A stretch of DNA of 64,000 bases from Cryobacterium breve (lineage in GTDB: Bacteria > Actinomycetota > Actinomycetes > Actinomycetales > Microbacteriaceae). The translations under genes and the position numbers were made by a program. The stretch lies in NCBI RefSeq assembly GCF_004402375.1, contig NZ_SOGJ01000023.1, positions 186,001 through 250,000 on the forward strand. The letters are read 5' to 3'. Positions 38,729-47,892 of this stretch are shown here, in pieces (within the stretch, counting starts at the first letter, position 1; each line of letters starts with the position of its first letter). The notes beneath the pieces are model-generated. The model was not told the DNA's origin and searched no databases. It worked only from the letters and a program-made list of their open reading frames with translations.

Positions 38729-39358
38729 GTGACGAGCCCATCAATTACTTATACGGCCACTGCGCCCGTTGTTAACCGGCCCAACAGCGTAGCTGTCGGC
38801 ACCATAGTCTGGTTGGGCAGCGAAGTCATGTTCTTCGCCGGGCTCTTCGCCATCTACTTCACGCTTCGGTCGACGTCGCCCGAATTGTGGTTGTTCGAAA
38901 CGGAGAAGCACAACTTCAGCTTCGCTCTGGTCAACACGCTAGTCCTGGTGTCGTCGTCGGTGACCTGCCAGTTCGGCGTTTTCGCTGCCGAACGCCTGCA
39001 GTCCCGCTCAACCGGCTGGAAGCCCAGCCAGTGGGGCATGGTCGAGTGGTTCTTTCTGACCTACGCCCTCGGAGCCATCTTCGTCTCCGGGCAGGTCTTC
39101 GAATACGCGACTCTTGTCTCCGAGGGCGTGTCGCTCACCAGCAACGCGTACGGTTCCGCGTTCTACCTCACCACCGGATTCCACGGGATTCACGTGACGG
39201 CAGGGCTGATCGCGTTCCTGCTCGTCATCGGGCGTGGATTCGCCGTCAAGAACTTCGGCCACAAGGAAGCCACCAGCGCCATCGTCGTGTCGTATTACTG
39301 GCACTTCGTCGACGTTGTCTGGATCGGGCTCTTCTTCGTCATTTACGTTCTTAAATAG
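38729..39358 (+). CDS. ctaE: Cytochrome c oxidase subunit III
   Basis: A 209-residue membrane protein with five helices, as in the short actinobacterial CtaE. Typical stretches are [20 protein letters not shown] near 25-45, [15 protein letters not shown] with the conserved His-Gly-His pattern, and [15 protein letters not shown] at the C-terminus. It is part of the aa3 oxidase that in Actinobacteria forms a stable supercomplex with the bcc reductase. It is followed 22 bases later by qcrC in the order ctaE-qcrC-qcrA-qcrB. The start is taken from the leaderless promoter. Confidence 0.95.
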   Translation: MTSPSITYTATAPVVNRPNSVAVGTIVWLGSEVMFFAGLFAIYFTLRSTSPELWLFETEKHNFSFALVNTLVLVSSSVTCQFGVFAAERLQSRSTGWKPSQWGMVEWFFLTYALGAIFVSGQVFEYATLVSEGVSLTSNAYGSAFYLTTGFHGIHVTAGLIAFLLVIGRGFAVKNFGHKEATSAIVVSYYWHFVDVVWIGLFFVIYVLK

Positions 39359-39380
39359 AAAGTCTGAGTGGACACCACGT

Positions 39381-40193
39381 ATGACCTCGATTAGCACACC
39401 CAAGCAGTCCGGTGGTCGCAAAACCGGCCGCCGCGGCCCGCTTGCCAGCGTCGCCCTCATTGCGATCGGCCTCCTCTTCACGGGCGGTGCCTACGCCGCT
39501 TTCAGCACCAGCACCGCCAGCGCCGAGACCACCGCTGCGTCACAGCAGACCGTCGGTGAAGGACAGAAGCTCTTCGCTGCCAACTGCGCTACCTGTCACG
39601 GACTGGCAGCGGAAGGTACCGGCAGCGGTCCCAGCCTGATCGGCGTGGGCGCCGCTGCCGTGGACTTCCAGGTCGGTACCGGGCGCATGCCCATGCAGAT
39701 CAACGGCCCACAGGCGGAAAAGAAGGCGGTTCAGTTCACTGAGGAGCAGACCGCCGCTTTGGCGGCCTATGTTGCTTCGTTGGCTCCAGGGCCTTCCCTA
39801 CCGGATGCGTCACTCCTGGACGGCGAGGGCGATGCGGCCAAGGGTGCCGAACTCTTCCGGATCAACTGCGCAATGTGTCACAACGTTGCCGGGGCCGGCG
39901 GTGCACTCACGCAGGGCAAGTACGCTCCGGCGCTGAGTGGTGTGAACGAAGTGCACATCTACGAGGCCATGGTCACCGGCCCGCAGAACATGCCGGTGTT
40001 CAACGACATGAATATCTCCCCGGAGAGCAAGCGCGACATCATCACGTACCTGAAGTACCTCGACAACAACCCGTCGCCCGGCGGATTTGCCCTCGGCGCC
40101 CTCGGACCAGTCTCGGAAGGACTTTTCCTGTGGATCTTCGGCCTGGGTTCCATCGTCGCCTTGACGGTGTGGATCACGGCGAAGTCGAACTGA
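39381..40193 (+). CDS. qcrC: Diheme cytochrome c subunit of the bcc complex
   Basis: A 270-residue membrane-anchored diheme cytochrome c. An N-terminal helix (about 20-42) exports the first part, the two heme sites are CATCH (Cys69, Cys72, His73) and CAMCH (Cys163, Cys166, His167), and a C-terminal helix (LFLWIFGLGSIVALTVWIT) anchors it. The axial ligands are probably the methionines in GRMPM and NMPVF. In Actinobacteria QcrC replaces the soluble cytochrome c and passes electrons directly to the CuA site of CtaC. Confidence 0.96.
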   Translation: MTSISTPKQSGGRKTGRRGPLASVALIAIGLLFTGGAYAAFSTSTASAETTAASQQTVGEGQKLFAANCATCHGLAAEGTGSGPSLIGVGAAAVDFQVGTGRMPMQINGPQAEKKAVQFTEEQTAALAAYVASLAPGPSLPDASLLDGEGDAAKGAELFRINCAMCHNVAGAGGALTQGKYAPALSGVNEVHIYEAMVTGPQNMPVFNDMNISPESKRDIITYLKYLDNNPSPGGFALGALGPVSEGLFLWIFGLGSIVALTVWITAKSN

Positions 40194-40250
40194 CCGACGC
40201 TCAAATCTGAAGCGAACTTATTGTTATGAGAATTCCGATGAAGGAGAACA

Positions 40251-41324
40251 ATGGCCAAGGACGATAACAGCGGCAAGGACTTGACCGCTGCTGACTCGTC
40301 GACCGTCGGGCATGAGGGGGCTCCTGCAGGTACGGCTGTCGTCGTACGCGATGCCGTGGCCAATCCGGGGTTCCCCCCGCACCGCCCACGGGTCACCGAC
40401 CTGAACCCCAGCGCGGAGCGGCAGGCGGAGCGAACTGTCTACACGCTGTTCTACCTGTCAATCGTCGGAAGCGTGTTCGCGATCATCGCCTATATGGCGT
40501 TCCCGATCATCGAGGAGGACCCTAGCTCGGTTCGGTTGAACAACCTCTTCATCGGCCTGGGGCTGACCTTGGCGCTCCTGGCCATCGGTATCGGTGCAGT
40601 TCACTGGGGCAAGGCGCTCATGTTCGACCATGAGGGTGTTGACGAACGGCACCCCGTACGCGGATCTGATGAAACTCGTGAACGTGCAGTGGAGATCTTC
40701 CACGAGGCCAATGTCGAGTCGGGTATCGGGCGTCGCACGCTCATCCGCAACAGCCTCATCGGTGCTTTGATCGCGTTCCCTCTGCCTGCGGTGGTTCTGT
40801 TCCGCGGTCTCGGACCGATGGATACCAACCCGTCGGCGCTCCTGGAGCACACCATGTGGAAGAAAGGCACCCGGCTCGCGATCGACCCGACGGGCACGCC
40901 GATCAAGGCCTCCGACGTCACCCTGGGTTCTGCCTTCCATGTGATTCCCGAAGGCTTGCAGGATCTCGGACACGGCAAGCTCGAGGAGAAGGCGAAGGCC
41001 GCCGTTCTGCTGATGCGCCTCAAGCCGGAGGACATCAATGAGCCGGCCGACAAGAAGGACTGGTCGTATAACGGCATCGTCGCGTACTCCAAGATCTGCA
41101 CCCATGTCGGATGCCCCGTTGCCCTCTACGAGCAGCAAACGCACACGCTTCTGTGTCCCTGCCACCAGTCCCAGTTCGACGTCACCAACCAGTGTGAAGT
41201 CATCTTCGGGCCGGCCAAGCGCCCACTCCCCCAGCTGCCCATCACGGTAGACTCCGAGGGGTACCTGATAGCACAGAGCGATTTCACTGAACCCGTCGGG
41301 CCGAGTTTCTGGGAGCGGAATTGA
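40251..41324 (+). CDS. qcrA: Rieske iron-sulfur subunit of the bcc complex
   Basis: A 357-residue Rieske protein with the actinobacterial three-helix N-terminus (helices near 65-85, 100-120 and 165-185). The cluster ligands are in CTHVGC and CPCHQSQFD, where two Cys and two His hold the [2Fe-2S] centre. RRTLIRNS just before the third helix is a Tat-like arginine pair, fitting transport of the folded cluster domain through the TatAC encoded at 23-24 kb. A good AAGGAG precedes the ATG. Its stop overlaps the TTG start of qcrB. Confidence 0.95.
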   Translation: MAKDDNSGKDLTAADSSTVGHEGAPAGTAVVVRDAVANPGFPPHRPRVTDLNPSAERQAERTVYTLFYLSIVGSVFAIIAYMAFPIIEEDPSSVRLNNLFIGLGLTLALLAIGIGAVHWGKALMFDHEGVDERHPVRGSDETRERAVEIFHEANVESGIGRRTLIRNSLIGALIAFPLPAVVLFRGLGPMDTNPSALLEHTMWKKGTRLAIDPTGTPIKASDVTLGSAFHVIPEGLQDLGHGKLEEKAKAAVLLMRLKPEDINEPADKKDWSYNGIVAYSKICTHVGCPVALYEQQTHTLLCPCHQSQFDVTNQCEVIFGPAKRPLPQLPITVDSEGYLIAQSDFTEPVGPSFWERN

Positions 41325-42940
41325 GCACAGCAACTACGACCACTGAGCTGGTCGAAACAAAGAAGTCCGGAGGCCTCACCGGGGCTGCCGCGAACTACAT
41401 CGACGAGCGCACGAGCATCTCCACGGCGGTCAAGGAACTGGGTCGCAAGATTTTCCCTGACCACTGGTCTTTTCTGCTCGGTGAGGTCGCCCTTTACAGC
41501 TTCGTTATCATCCTGCTGTCCGGGTCATTCCTGACGTTCTTCTTCCACGCCTCCATGACGCCGGTCGAATACGACGGCTCCTACATGCCCCTTAAGGGCG
41601 TGGAGATGTCGGCGGCGATGGCGTCCTCTCTGGACATCTCCTTCGACATCCGCGGCGGACTCCTGATGCGTCAGGTCCACCATTGGGCCGCACTGCTCTT
41701 CGTGGCTGCGATCGGCCTGCATATGCTCCGCATCTACTTCACGGGCGCGTTCCGCAAGCCCCGCGAGTTGAATTGGGTCATCGGCTTCATTCTCTTCATC
41801 CTCGCCATGGCTGAGGGATTCACCGGCTACTCCTTGCCCGACGATCTGCTCTCAGGCAATGGCCTGCGCATCATCGACGGAATGGTGAAGGGCATCCCGG
41901 TGGTGGGTACCTGGATCTCGTTCCTTCTCTTCGGCGGAGAATTCCCGGGTGAGCAGATTGTCGGGCGGCTTTACTCGCTCCATATCCTGCTGCTGCCAGC
42001 CATCATCGTCGCGTTGATCGCCATGCACCTGCTCTTCGTGGTCGTGCATAAGCACACGCAGTACCCAGGCGCCGGGCGCACCAATCAAAACGTGGTCGGT
42101 TATCCGGTCCTCCCCGTGTACGCGGCCAAGGCCGGTGGGTTCTTCTTCATCGTCTTCGGGATCGTCATGCTGATGGCGTCGCTGTTCACGATCAACCCCA
42201 TCTGGAACTACGGTCCCTACGACCCTTCCCCCGTCTCGGCGGGAACGCAACCGGACTGGTACATCGGTTTCGCCGATGGCGCACTCCGCCTGATTCCGCC
42301 GGGGCTCGAGTTCGTGTGGCTTGATCGCACCTGGTCGTTCAACATCCTGATCCCGCTTGTGGCACTCGGCCTGTTCATTCTTGTGGTTCTCATCTACCCG
42401 TTCATAGAGGCCTGGGTCACCGGGGATAAGCGCGAACACCACATCCTGGATCGTCCGCGGAACGCGCCGACGCGTACCGCCATCGGCGCTGCCGGCGTCA
42501 CGTTCTACGCGGCGCTGTGGGCGACGGCCTCCTCCGACATCATCGCCACCCATTTCAAGGTGACGATGGAAGGCGTGATCCACACCATGCAGTTCATGGT
42601 CATCGTGGGCCCCTTCATCGCCTTCTTCGTGACCAAGAGGATCTGCCTTGCACTTCAGAAGAAGGATCGGGAGATCGTTCTGCACGGCTATGAGTCGGGG
42701 CGAATCGTTCGGCTCCCCGGTGGAGAGTACATCGAGGTTCACCAGCCGGTGGACGAGTACGAGCGCTGGAAGCTGGTCAGCTACAACGACTACAAGCCGC
42801 TCATGATCCGGCCGAATGCAAATGGTAAGATCACGGTCGGCCAGAAGGCCAGAGCGGGTCTGTCCCGGTGGTTCTTTGAAGATCGGATCGAACCGGTTTC
42901 CAGCACGGAACTCGAGCGCACGCACGGCGACCACCACTAG
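41321..42940 (+). CDS. qcrB: Cytochrome b subunit of the bcc complex
   Basis: A 539-residue cytochrome b. Heme-ligand histidines are in LMRQVHHWAALLFVAAIGLH and in the later LHILLLPAIIVALIAMHLLF. The quinol-site region is NPIWNYGPYDPSPVSAGTQP with PDWYIGFADGALRL, where PEWY of other organisms reads PDWY. The 120-residue polar C-terminal extension is typical of Actinobacteria. The start is a TTG that overlaps the qcrA stop (TTGA), an uncommon start codon likely used through translational coupling. Confidence 0.95.
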   Translation: MSTATTTTELVETKKSGGLTGAAANYIDERTSISTAVKELGRKIFPDHWSFLLGEVALYSFVIILLSGSFLTFFFHASMTPVEYDGSYMPLKGVEMSAAMASSLDISFDIRGGLLMRQVHHWAALLFVAAIGLHMLRIYFTGAFRKPRELNWVIGFILFILAMAEGFTGYSLPDDLLSGNGLRIIDGMVKGIPVVGTWISFLLFGGEFPGEQIVGRLYSLHILLLPAIIVALIAMHLLFVVVHKHTQYPGAGRTNQNVVGYPVLPVYAAKAGGFFFIVFGIVMLMASLFTINPIWNYGPYDPSPVSAGTQPDWYIGFADGALRLIPPGLEFVWLDRTWSFNILIPLVALGLFILVVLIYPFIEAWVTGDKREHHILDRPRNAPTRTAIGAAGVTFYAALWATASSDIIATHFKVTMEGVIHTMQFMVIVGPFIAFFVTKRICLALQKKDREIVLHGYESGRIVRLPGGEYIEVHQPVDEYERWKLVSYNDYKPLMIRPNANGKITVGQKARAGLSRWFFEDRIEPVSSTELERTHGDHH

Positions 42941-42971
42941 GCTGACGGCCGCAACTACAGAACGGGCATCG

Positions 42972-43802
42972 ATGTCGCTCCAGACCTTGTCGGAGTGGCT
43001 TCGGTGCCCGAATTGTTTTCTCCCTCTGGCTCCGTCCGGTCCACTCACGTTGGGGTGCGCGTCCCGGCATTCCTTCGATGCAAACAAACGTGGGTACATC
43101 TCGCTGGTCGGCGGCGCACGACGGCTGATTGGCGATAGTACCGCCATGGTGGATGCCCGGGCACTCTTCCTATCCGCAGGGTGGTACGCCCCGCTTCGTG
43201 AATGTCTGGCCAGGCGTGTCGCCGAGGGTGAACCTAGCCGCATTCTGGACGTCGGCTGTGGTACGGGGTACTACCTTCAGGGCGTCCTGGGCCACACCCC
43301 CGACGCTCAGGCGCTGGGCATGGACCTTTCTCCGGTGGCCGTTGCTCGCACGGTGACCGGCCACGACAACGTTTCCGGCCTGGTCGCCGACGTCTGGTCA
43401 GCCCTCCCGGTCCGGGACGCAGCGGCGGACGTCATCCTCAACGTCTTCGCTCCCCGCAACCCGCCGGAGTTCCATCGCGTACTGCGCCCGTCGGGCGTGC
43501 TGATGGTGGTGGTGCCTCAGGAATCCCACCTGCAGGAGCTGCGAGCCGCAGGGCTGGCTCTCGACGTTCCGGCGAACAAGGCGGTGCACCTCTCGGAGAC
43601 GCTGGCCGCCCAGGGCTTCGACCTGCAAACACACGATACGCTGAGCGCTTCCCTCGTCCTGGATCAGGCTCAGGCCACCGCTCTGATCGGAATGGGGCCG
43701 TCCTCCCACCACATGGATGCCGACGTTGCGGGGCACCTGGACCCTGAACAGACGGTAACAGCGTCGTTCGAGGTCCTCAGCTTCCGCCGCCGCCCAATGT
43801 GA
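42972..43802 (+). CDS. RlmA-like 23S rRNA guanine-N1 methyltransferase
   Basis: A 276-residue SAM methyltransferase. A small N-terminal zinc-binding module holds CPNC near 12-15 and a later GCASRHSFD; then come the family link ANKRGYISLVG, the SAM motif ILDVGCGTGYYL near 92-103, and the NVFAPRNPPEFHRVLRPSG block. These features match RlmA (RrmA/TlrB), which methylates G745 or G748 in 23S rRNA; the TlrB type gives resistance to tylosin-class macrolides. Which base is modified cannot be read here. It lies 31 bases after qcrB and probably has its own function. Confidence 0.85.
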   Translation: MSLQTLSEWLRCPNCFLPLAPSGPLTLGCASRHSFDANKRGYISLVGGARRLIGDSTAMVDARALFLSAGWYAPLRECLARRVAEGEPSRILDVGCGTGYYLQGVLGHTPDAQALGMDLSPVAVARTVTGHDNVSGLVADVWSALPVRDAAADVILNVFAPRNPPEFHRVLRPSGVLMVVVPQESHLQELRAAGLALDVPANKAVHLSETLAAQGFDLQTHDTLSASLVLDQAQATALIGMGPSSHHMDADVAGHLDPEQTVTASFEVLSFRRRPM

Positions 43803-44100
43803 ACCTATTCACCGTGGCCGAGGCGGGAGACCCGATCACCCGCGGGTGACGGCGATCACGCAAATTCCGCGGTCGTGTCGCCCACGCACATAGAAGTGGG
43901 CCGCTCGTGGTTGCCAGGGGCGATACCATCGACGAGCTCACCGTCGCCGCCGCACTGACCCTGCCTGCTTTTCACTGGCCAAGGTCGACCTCCTCGACGA
44001 AGGCTGTGCGCCCCCAGAGGCCCTGAGCAGGCGGCATCTCACCGACACGAGCGGCATTGGGGCCGGCGGCGTCGACTATTCCATCCAAACCGGACACGTC
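43803..44100. other. Intergenic region without recognised gene
   Basis: About 300 bases between two converging genes. It contains a 14-base perfect palindrome TCACCCGCGGGTGA at 43836-43849. Short open frames have no start signal and no family resemblance. Confidence 0.55.
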
Positions 44101-44140
44101 AAAAAAAACGGCGCCCGGGACCTGAGGGTCCTGGACGCCG
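44101..44140 (-). terminator. Rho-independent terminator of ctaC-ctaD-ctaF
   Basis: On the minus strand CGGCGTCC pairs with GGGCGCCG, and inside it GGACC pairs with GGTCC; the stem is followed by eight T residues (44108-44101). It is the strongest intrinsic terminator in the window. Confidence 0.88.
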
Positions 44141-44169
44141 CCGTGCGCTCCGGGGCGCTGCTGTTCAAA

Positions 44170-44592
44170 TCACCGCGCGAAGTTGCCGCGGTAGTACTCG
44201 TAGACCCAGCCGACGAGACAAATGACGCCGACGCCCAGAGCGATGATTGAGATCCAGACGCCGACTGCGAGCCCTAGGAAGAGCAGGGCGGCGCTGGCCG
44301 CGAGAAGGATCGGCCACCAGCTCCAAGGGCTGTAGAAGCCGACCTCAGGGTCTCCATCGTCAATGTTGGCATCGAGGCGGTCCTCCGGGAGCTCCCCGCC
44401 CTGGGCGACGTGCACCCGGCTGAGGTAGAAGGCCACGAAGCTGACGAAGATTGCAGATAGCCCAAGCGCGAACGTGCCCGCCCATTCGATCTTGTTCTGA
44501 GTGGGGTCAACCAATCCCCAGATCACATAGGCCGCAGTGACGACGACGAAGAAACCACTGAGAATCCAGAGGAGATTGACGTTGGCTCTCAT
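44170..44592 (-). CDS. ctaF: Cytochrome c oxidase subunit IV, actinobacterial type
   Basis: A 140-residue membrane protein with four helices: LLWILSGFFVVVTAAYVIWG, TFALGLSAIFVSFVAFYL, WWPILLAASAALLFLGLAVG and IIALGVGVICLVGWVYEYYR. The linker EDRLDANIDDGDPEVGFYSP near 70-90 is typical of CtaF. This small subunit belongs to the actinobacterial aa3 oxidase. It follows ctaD directly, with no bases between stop and start, and precedes a strong terminator. Confidence 0.93.
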   Translation of the reverse strand: MRANVNLLWILSGFFVVVTAAYVIWGLVDPTQNKIEWAGTFALGLSAIFVSFVAFYLSRVHVAQGGELPEDRLDANIDDGDPEVGFYSPWSWWPILLAASAALLFLGLAVGVWISIIALGVGVICLVGWVYEYYRGNFAR

Positions 44593-46332
44593 TTACTTCG
44601 TCCTTTGCGCGGCTGCGTCATACGTAGGGGCGTCTGGTGCGTCCTTGCCGGGACCGATACCGACGGTCATGGCCGCTTCCGGGTGGTTCAGATCGAAAGC
44701 GGGACGCTCGGACCGAATGCGCGGGATTGAGGTGAAGTTGTGCCGCGGCGGCGGGCAGGACGTAGCCCACTCCAGGGAGGCACCGAAGCCCCATGGGTCA
44801 TTCACAGTGACCTTGGGTGCATTCCGCGCCGTGATGTACACGTTCAGGAAGAACGGAATCATCGAGATCGCGAGAATGACCGAACCGATGGTGGACAGCT
44901 GGTTCATCCAGGTGAATCCGTCTTCAGGCAGATACGACGCGTAGCGTCGAGGCATCCCCACGACTCCCAGCCAGTGCTGCACCAGGAACGTCGTGTGGAA
45001 ACCGATGAAGAGAATCCAGAAGTGCCATTTGCCGAGGCTTTCGTTCAGCATCTTTCCGGTCCACTTGGGCCACCAGAAGTAGAATCCGCTGAACATGGCG
45101 AAGACAACGGTGCCGAAGATGACGTAGTGGAAATGCGCGACCACGAAGTACGTGTCCGAGACGTGGAAATCGAGGGGCGGTGAGGCCAGGATGACACCCG
45201 TGAGTCCACCGAAGGTGAAGGTGACCAGGAAGCCGAGGGCCCACAGCATGGGGGTCTCGAACGTCAAGGAGCCGCGCCACATGGTACCGATCCAGTTGAA
45301 GATCTTCACTCCGGTCGGCACAGCAATCAGCATGGTCATCAGCGAGAAGAACGGCAACAGAACGGAACCGGTGACATACATGTGGTGAGCCCAGACCGCC
45401 ACGGATAGAGCCGCAATGGAAATAGTTGCGTAGATCAGCGTCTTGTAGCCAAAGATGGGCTTACGGCTGAAGACAGGGAAGACCTCAGAAACTATGCCGA
45501 AGAACGGCAGCGCGATGATGTACACCTCAGGGTGACCGAAGAACCAGAACAGGTGCTGCCAGAGGATGGCGCCGCCGTTTGCCGGATCGTAGATGTGTGA
45601 GAGGAAGATGCGGTCGGATGCGGCGGCCAGAAGGGCGGCGGCCAGAACCGGGAACGCCATCAGGATGAGGAGCGAGGTGACCAGAGTGTTCCACGTGAAG
45701 ATGGGCATGCGGAACATGGTCATTCCGGGTGCACGCATCGTGATCACTGTGGTGATGAAGTTCACCGCTCCAAGGATGGTGCCGAACCCGCTCAGCCCGA
45801 GCCCGACCATCCAGAGGTTGCCCCCGACGCCCGGTGAGAACGTCGTGCTGGCGAGCGGCTGGTAGGCAAACCAGCCGAAGGATGCCGCGCCTTGGGGGGT
45901 GAGGAATCCGCCGACGGCGACGAGGCTGCCGAAGAAGAATGCCCAGAAGGAGAAGGCGTTCAAGCGGGGGAATGCCACATCGGGGGCGCCGATCTGCAGC
46001 GGCATGAGCGAGTTGGCAAATCCGAAGAACAGTGGCGTCGCGAACATCAGCAGCATGATCGTTCCGTGCATCGTGAACAGCTGGTTGTACTGCTCCTTAG
46101 TCTGAACGACCTCGAGGCCGGGTGCGAAGAGCTGAGCGCGGATGACCAGGGCCATGACGCCGGCGAGGCAAAAATAGACGAACGACGTGATCAGGTACAT
46201 GTACCCGATCACCTTGTGGTCGGTGGACGTGATCCAGCGAACGATGATGTTGCCCTTGCGCTCGACGCCGATGGGCTTACGCGGCGCTGGGGGCGTGGTG
46301 GGTGCGGTAGGTGCCGCGGTAGCAGTGCTCAT
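44593..46332 (-). CDS. ctaD: Cytochrome c oxidase subunit I
   Basis: A 579-residue heme-copper oxidase subunit with about twelve helices. Heme a ligand His is in [21 protein letters not shown] (split here as TMHGTIML); the CuB histidines and the cross-linked tyrosine are in [19 protein letters not shown], and later HHMYVTG. The second heme ligands are in [12 protein letters not shown]. It receives electrons from CtaC and reduces oxygen. It lies three bases after ctaC. The C-terminal 60 residues are polar and extended, as in other Actinobacteria. Confidence 0.97.
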   Translation of the reverse strand: MSTATAAPTAPTTPPAPRKPIGVERKGNIIVRWITSTDHKVIGYMYLITSFVYFCLAGVMALVIRAQLFAPGLEVVQTKEQYNQLFTMHGTIMLLMFATPLFFGFANSLMPLQIGAPDVAFPRLNAFSFWAFFFGSLVAVGGFLTPQGAASFGWFAYQPLASTTFSPGVGGNLWMVGLGLSGFGTILGAVNFITTVITMRAPGMTMFRMPIFTWNTLVTSLLILMAFPVLAAALLAAASDRIFLSHIYDPANGGAILWQHLFWFFGHPEVYIIALPFFGIVSEVFPVFSRKPIFGYKTLIYATISIAALSVAVWAHHMYVTGSVLLPFFSLMTMLIAVPTGVKIFNWIGTMWRGSLTFETPMLWALGFLVTFTFGGLTGVILASPPLDFHVSDTYFVVAHFHYVIFGTVVFAMFSGFYFWWPKWTGKMLNESLGKWHFWILFIGFHTTFLVQHWLGVVGMPRRYASYLPEDGFTWMNQLSTIGSVILAISMIPFFLNVYITARNAPKVTVNDPWGFGASLEWATSCPPPRHNFTSIPRIRSERPAFDLNHPEAAMTVGIGPGKDAPDAPTYDAAAQRTK

Positions 46333-46335
46333 GGC

Positions 46336-47223
46336 CTAGTTGCCCTCCTGCTCGGTCGGAGCTGATGTGCCCGGCAGATTCTGGTTGCGTTCGTACTCGA
46401 GGCCGAGCTGGCCGTCGTTGCCCGCTGCGCGCAGGGAGTCGATATAGGTGTCATAGTCGGATTCGGAGACGACCTCGACGTTGAAGAGCATCAGCGAATG
46501 GTATTCGCCGCACAGCTCAGCGCACTTGCCGGCGTAGGTGCCGATGCGTTCCGGGATGACCGACATGTAGTTGGTCTTGCCCGGAATCATGTCTTTCTTG
46601 TACAAGAAGTCGACGACCCAGAACGAGTGGATGACGTCGCGGGCGTCGAGCGCCAGCTCGATCTTCTTCCCGACGGGGAGAACCAGCGTCGGGATCTCGG
46701 ACTGCACCAGCGAACCGGCAGGGCCCTCGACATCAGGCTGACCCTGGATGCCGACGGAATAGACATCCTCATCGATGTAGTTGAAGTCCCACGCCCATTG
46801 CTTTCCGATGACCTGGATTTTTACGTCAGGGGCGTCGAAGCGCGCCTCGATCTCGGCCTGGTCCCGCGCTGTGAAGGCGAAGAAACCCACCACGAGGATG
46901 AGTGGAACGACCGTATAGAAGATTTCGATCGGCATGTTGTAGCGCAGTTGGACGGGCAGCCCGGTCTGGCCCTTGCGTCGTCGGTAGACGACGACGGCCC
47001 AGATGGTGAGTCCCCAGGTGATGAGACCCACGATCATCAGAACGATCCAGGAGGTGGTCCACAGACCTGCGACCCGTTCGGTTTGGTTGGTCACCGCCGG
47101 CTGCCCCTCGACGAAGCCGGGAAGGTAGCCGTGAAGCTGGGCTTGAGAGCACCCCGCTAGAACAATGGCCAACGACGCTGCGATCGGAATTGCAGCCCAT
47201 CGGAGACGATGGTTTTTGCGCAC
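46336..47223 (-). CDS. ctaC: Cytochrome c oxidase subunit II, lipoprotein
   Basis: A 295-residue subunit with a lipoprotein signal peptide (LAIVLAGC), two membrane helices near 55-80 and 100-125, and an outside cupredoxin domain. The CuA site is formed by His in DVIHSFWVVDF and the CAELCGEYH motif. Here electrons arrive from QcrC. I chose the GTG at 47223 because GAAAGG lies six bases upstream; an in-frame start at 47253 would add ten residues upstream of that site. Its gene set ctaC-ctaD-ctaF converges on ctaE-qcrCAB plus the methyltransferase. Confidence 0.95.
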   Translation of the reverse strand: MRKNHRLRWAAIPIAASLAIVLAGCSQAQLHGYLPGFVEGQPAVTNQTERVAGLWTTSWIVLMIVGLITWGLTIWAVVVYRRRKGQTGLPVQLRYNMPIEIFYTVVPLILVVGFFAFTARDQAEIEARFDAPDVKIQVIGKQWAWDFNYIDEDVYSVGIQGQPDVEGPAGSLVQSEIPTLVLPVGKKIELALDARDVIHSFWVVDFLYKKDMIPGKTNYMSVIPERIGTYAGKCAELCGEYHSLMLFNVEVVSESDYDTYIDSLRAAGNDGQLGLEYERNQNLPGTSAPTEQEGN

Positions 47224-47399
47224 CAGTAACCTTTCGGTGGGACTCGACGACACACTTCGCTGGAAGTGATATTTACAGGTTTCCAGCCTACTGCGAAGGA
47301 CACGTTCCGTTGTGCACGAACGTGCCGGTGAAGGTAACGAATTCGCCGCCAGTCACACTTTGTGGCCAATGCCCATGTCAATGAACCGGCCCGTCTAGA

Positions 47400-47756
47400 T
47401 CAGCTGAATGAATCTCCACACGCGCAGCTGCCCCCAGCGTTGGGGTTGTCGATGGTGAACCCCTGTTTCTGGATGGTGTCCTCGAAATCGATGGACGCGC
47501 CATCGAGGTACGGCACGCTCATTTTGTCGACGACAACCTCGACGCCGTCGAAGTCGACCAGAGCATCACCGTCCAAGACGCGCTCGTCGAAATACAGTTG
47601 GTAGATAAGTCCGGAACAGCCACCGGGCTGAACGGCGACGCGAAGGCGGAGGTCTTCGCGGCCTTCCTGGGCGAGTAAGCTGCGAACCTTTTCGGCGGCG
47701 GTCGCGCTCAGACCCACGCCATGGGCAGCGGTGCTGGTGGCTACTGTGTCGGTCAT
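47400..47756 (-). CDS. A-type iron-sulfur cluster carrier (ErpA/HesB family)
   Basis: A 118-residue HesB/IscA/ErpA protein. The three cluster-binding cysteines are Cys47 in QPGGCSGLIY and Cys111 and Cys113 in GGSCACGDSFS at the C-terminus. It passes [2Fe-2S] or [4Fe-4S] clusters to target proteins; the Rieske protein nearby is one possible client. The ATG follows AAGGAG. The upstream open frame to 47867 has no coding character. It lies between ctaC and the dipeptidase, all on the minus strand but with clear gaps. Confidence 0.93.
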   Translation of the reverse strand: MTDTVATSTAAHGVGLSATAAEKVRSLLAQEGREDLRLRVAVQPGGCSGLIYQLYFDERVLDGDALVDFDGVEVVVDKMSVPYLDGASIDFEDTIQKQGFTIDNPNAGGSCACGDSFS

Positions 47757-47892
47757 GATGCTCCTTATTTGACGTGTTGTGTTCGCGCGGTCTGTCCCTG
47801 CGGTGATTTCACCCGTGGACTCCACGTTAGATTTTACCCACTGCAACCGGGAATGCACCCCTGGCATTCCCGGCAGTCGCGCCGGGGAGAGG

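Noticed and set aside
39381..42940. The split of ctaE-qcrCAB from ctaC-ctaD-ctaF as an unusual arrangement
   Set aside because: Separate, oppositely oriented ctaE-qcr and cta clusters are common in Actinobacteria.
43836..43849. The palindrome TCACCCGCGGGTGA between converging genes
   Set aside because: It is short, has no nearby promoter, and could occur by chance in GC-rich DNA; no regulator is evident.
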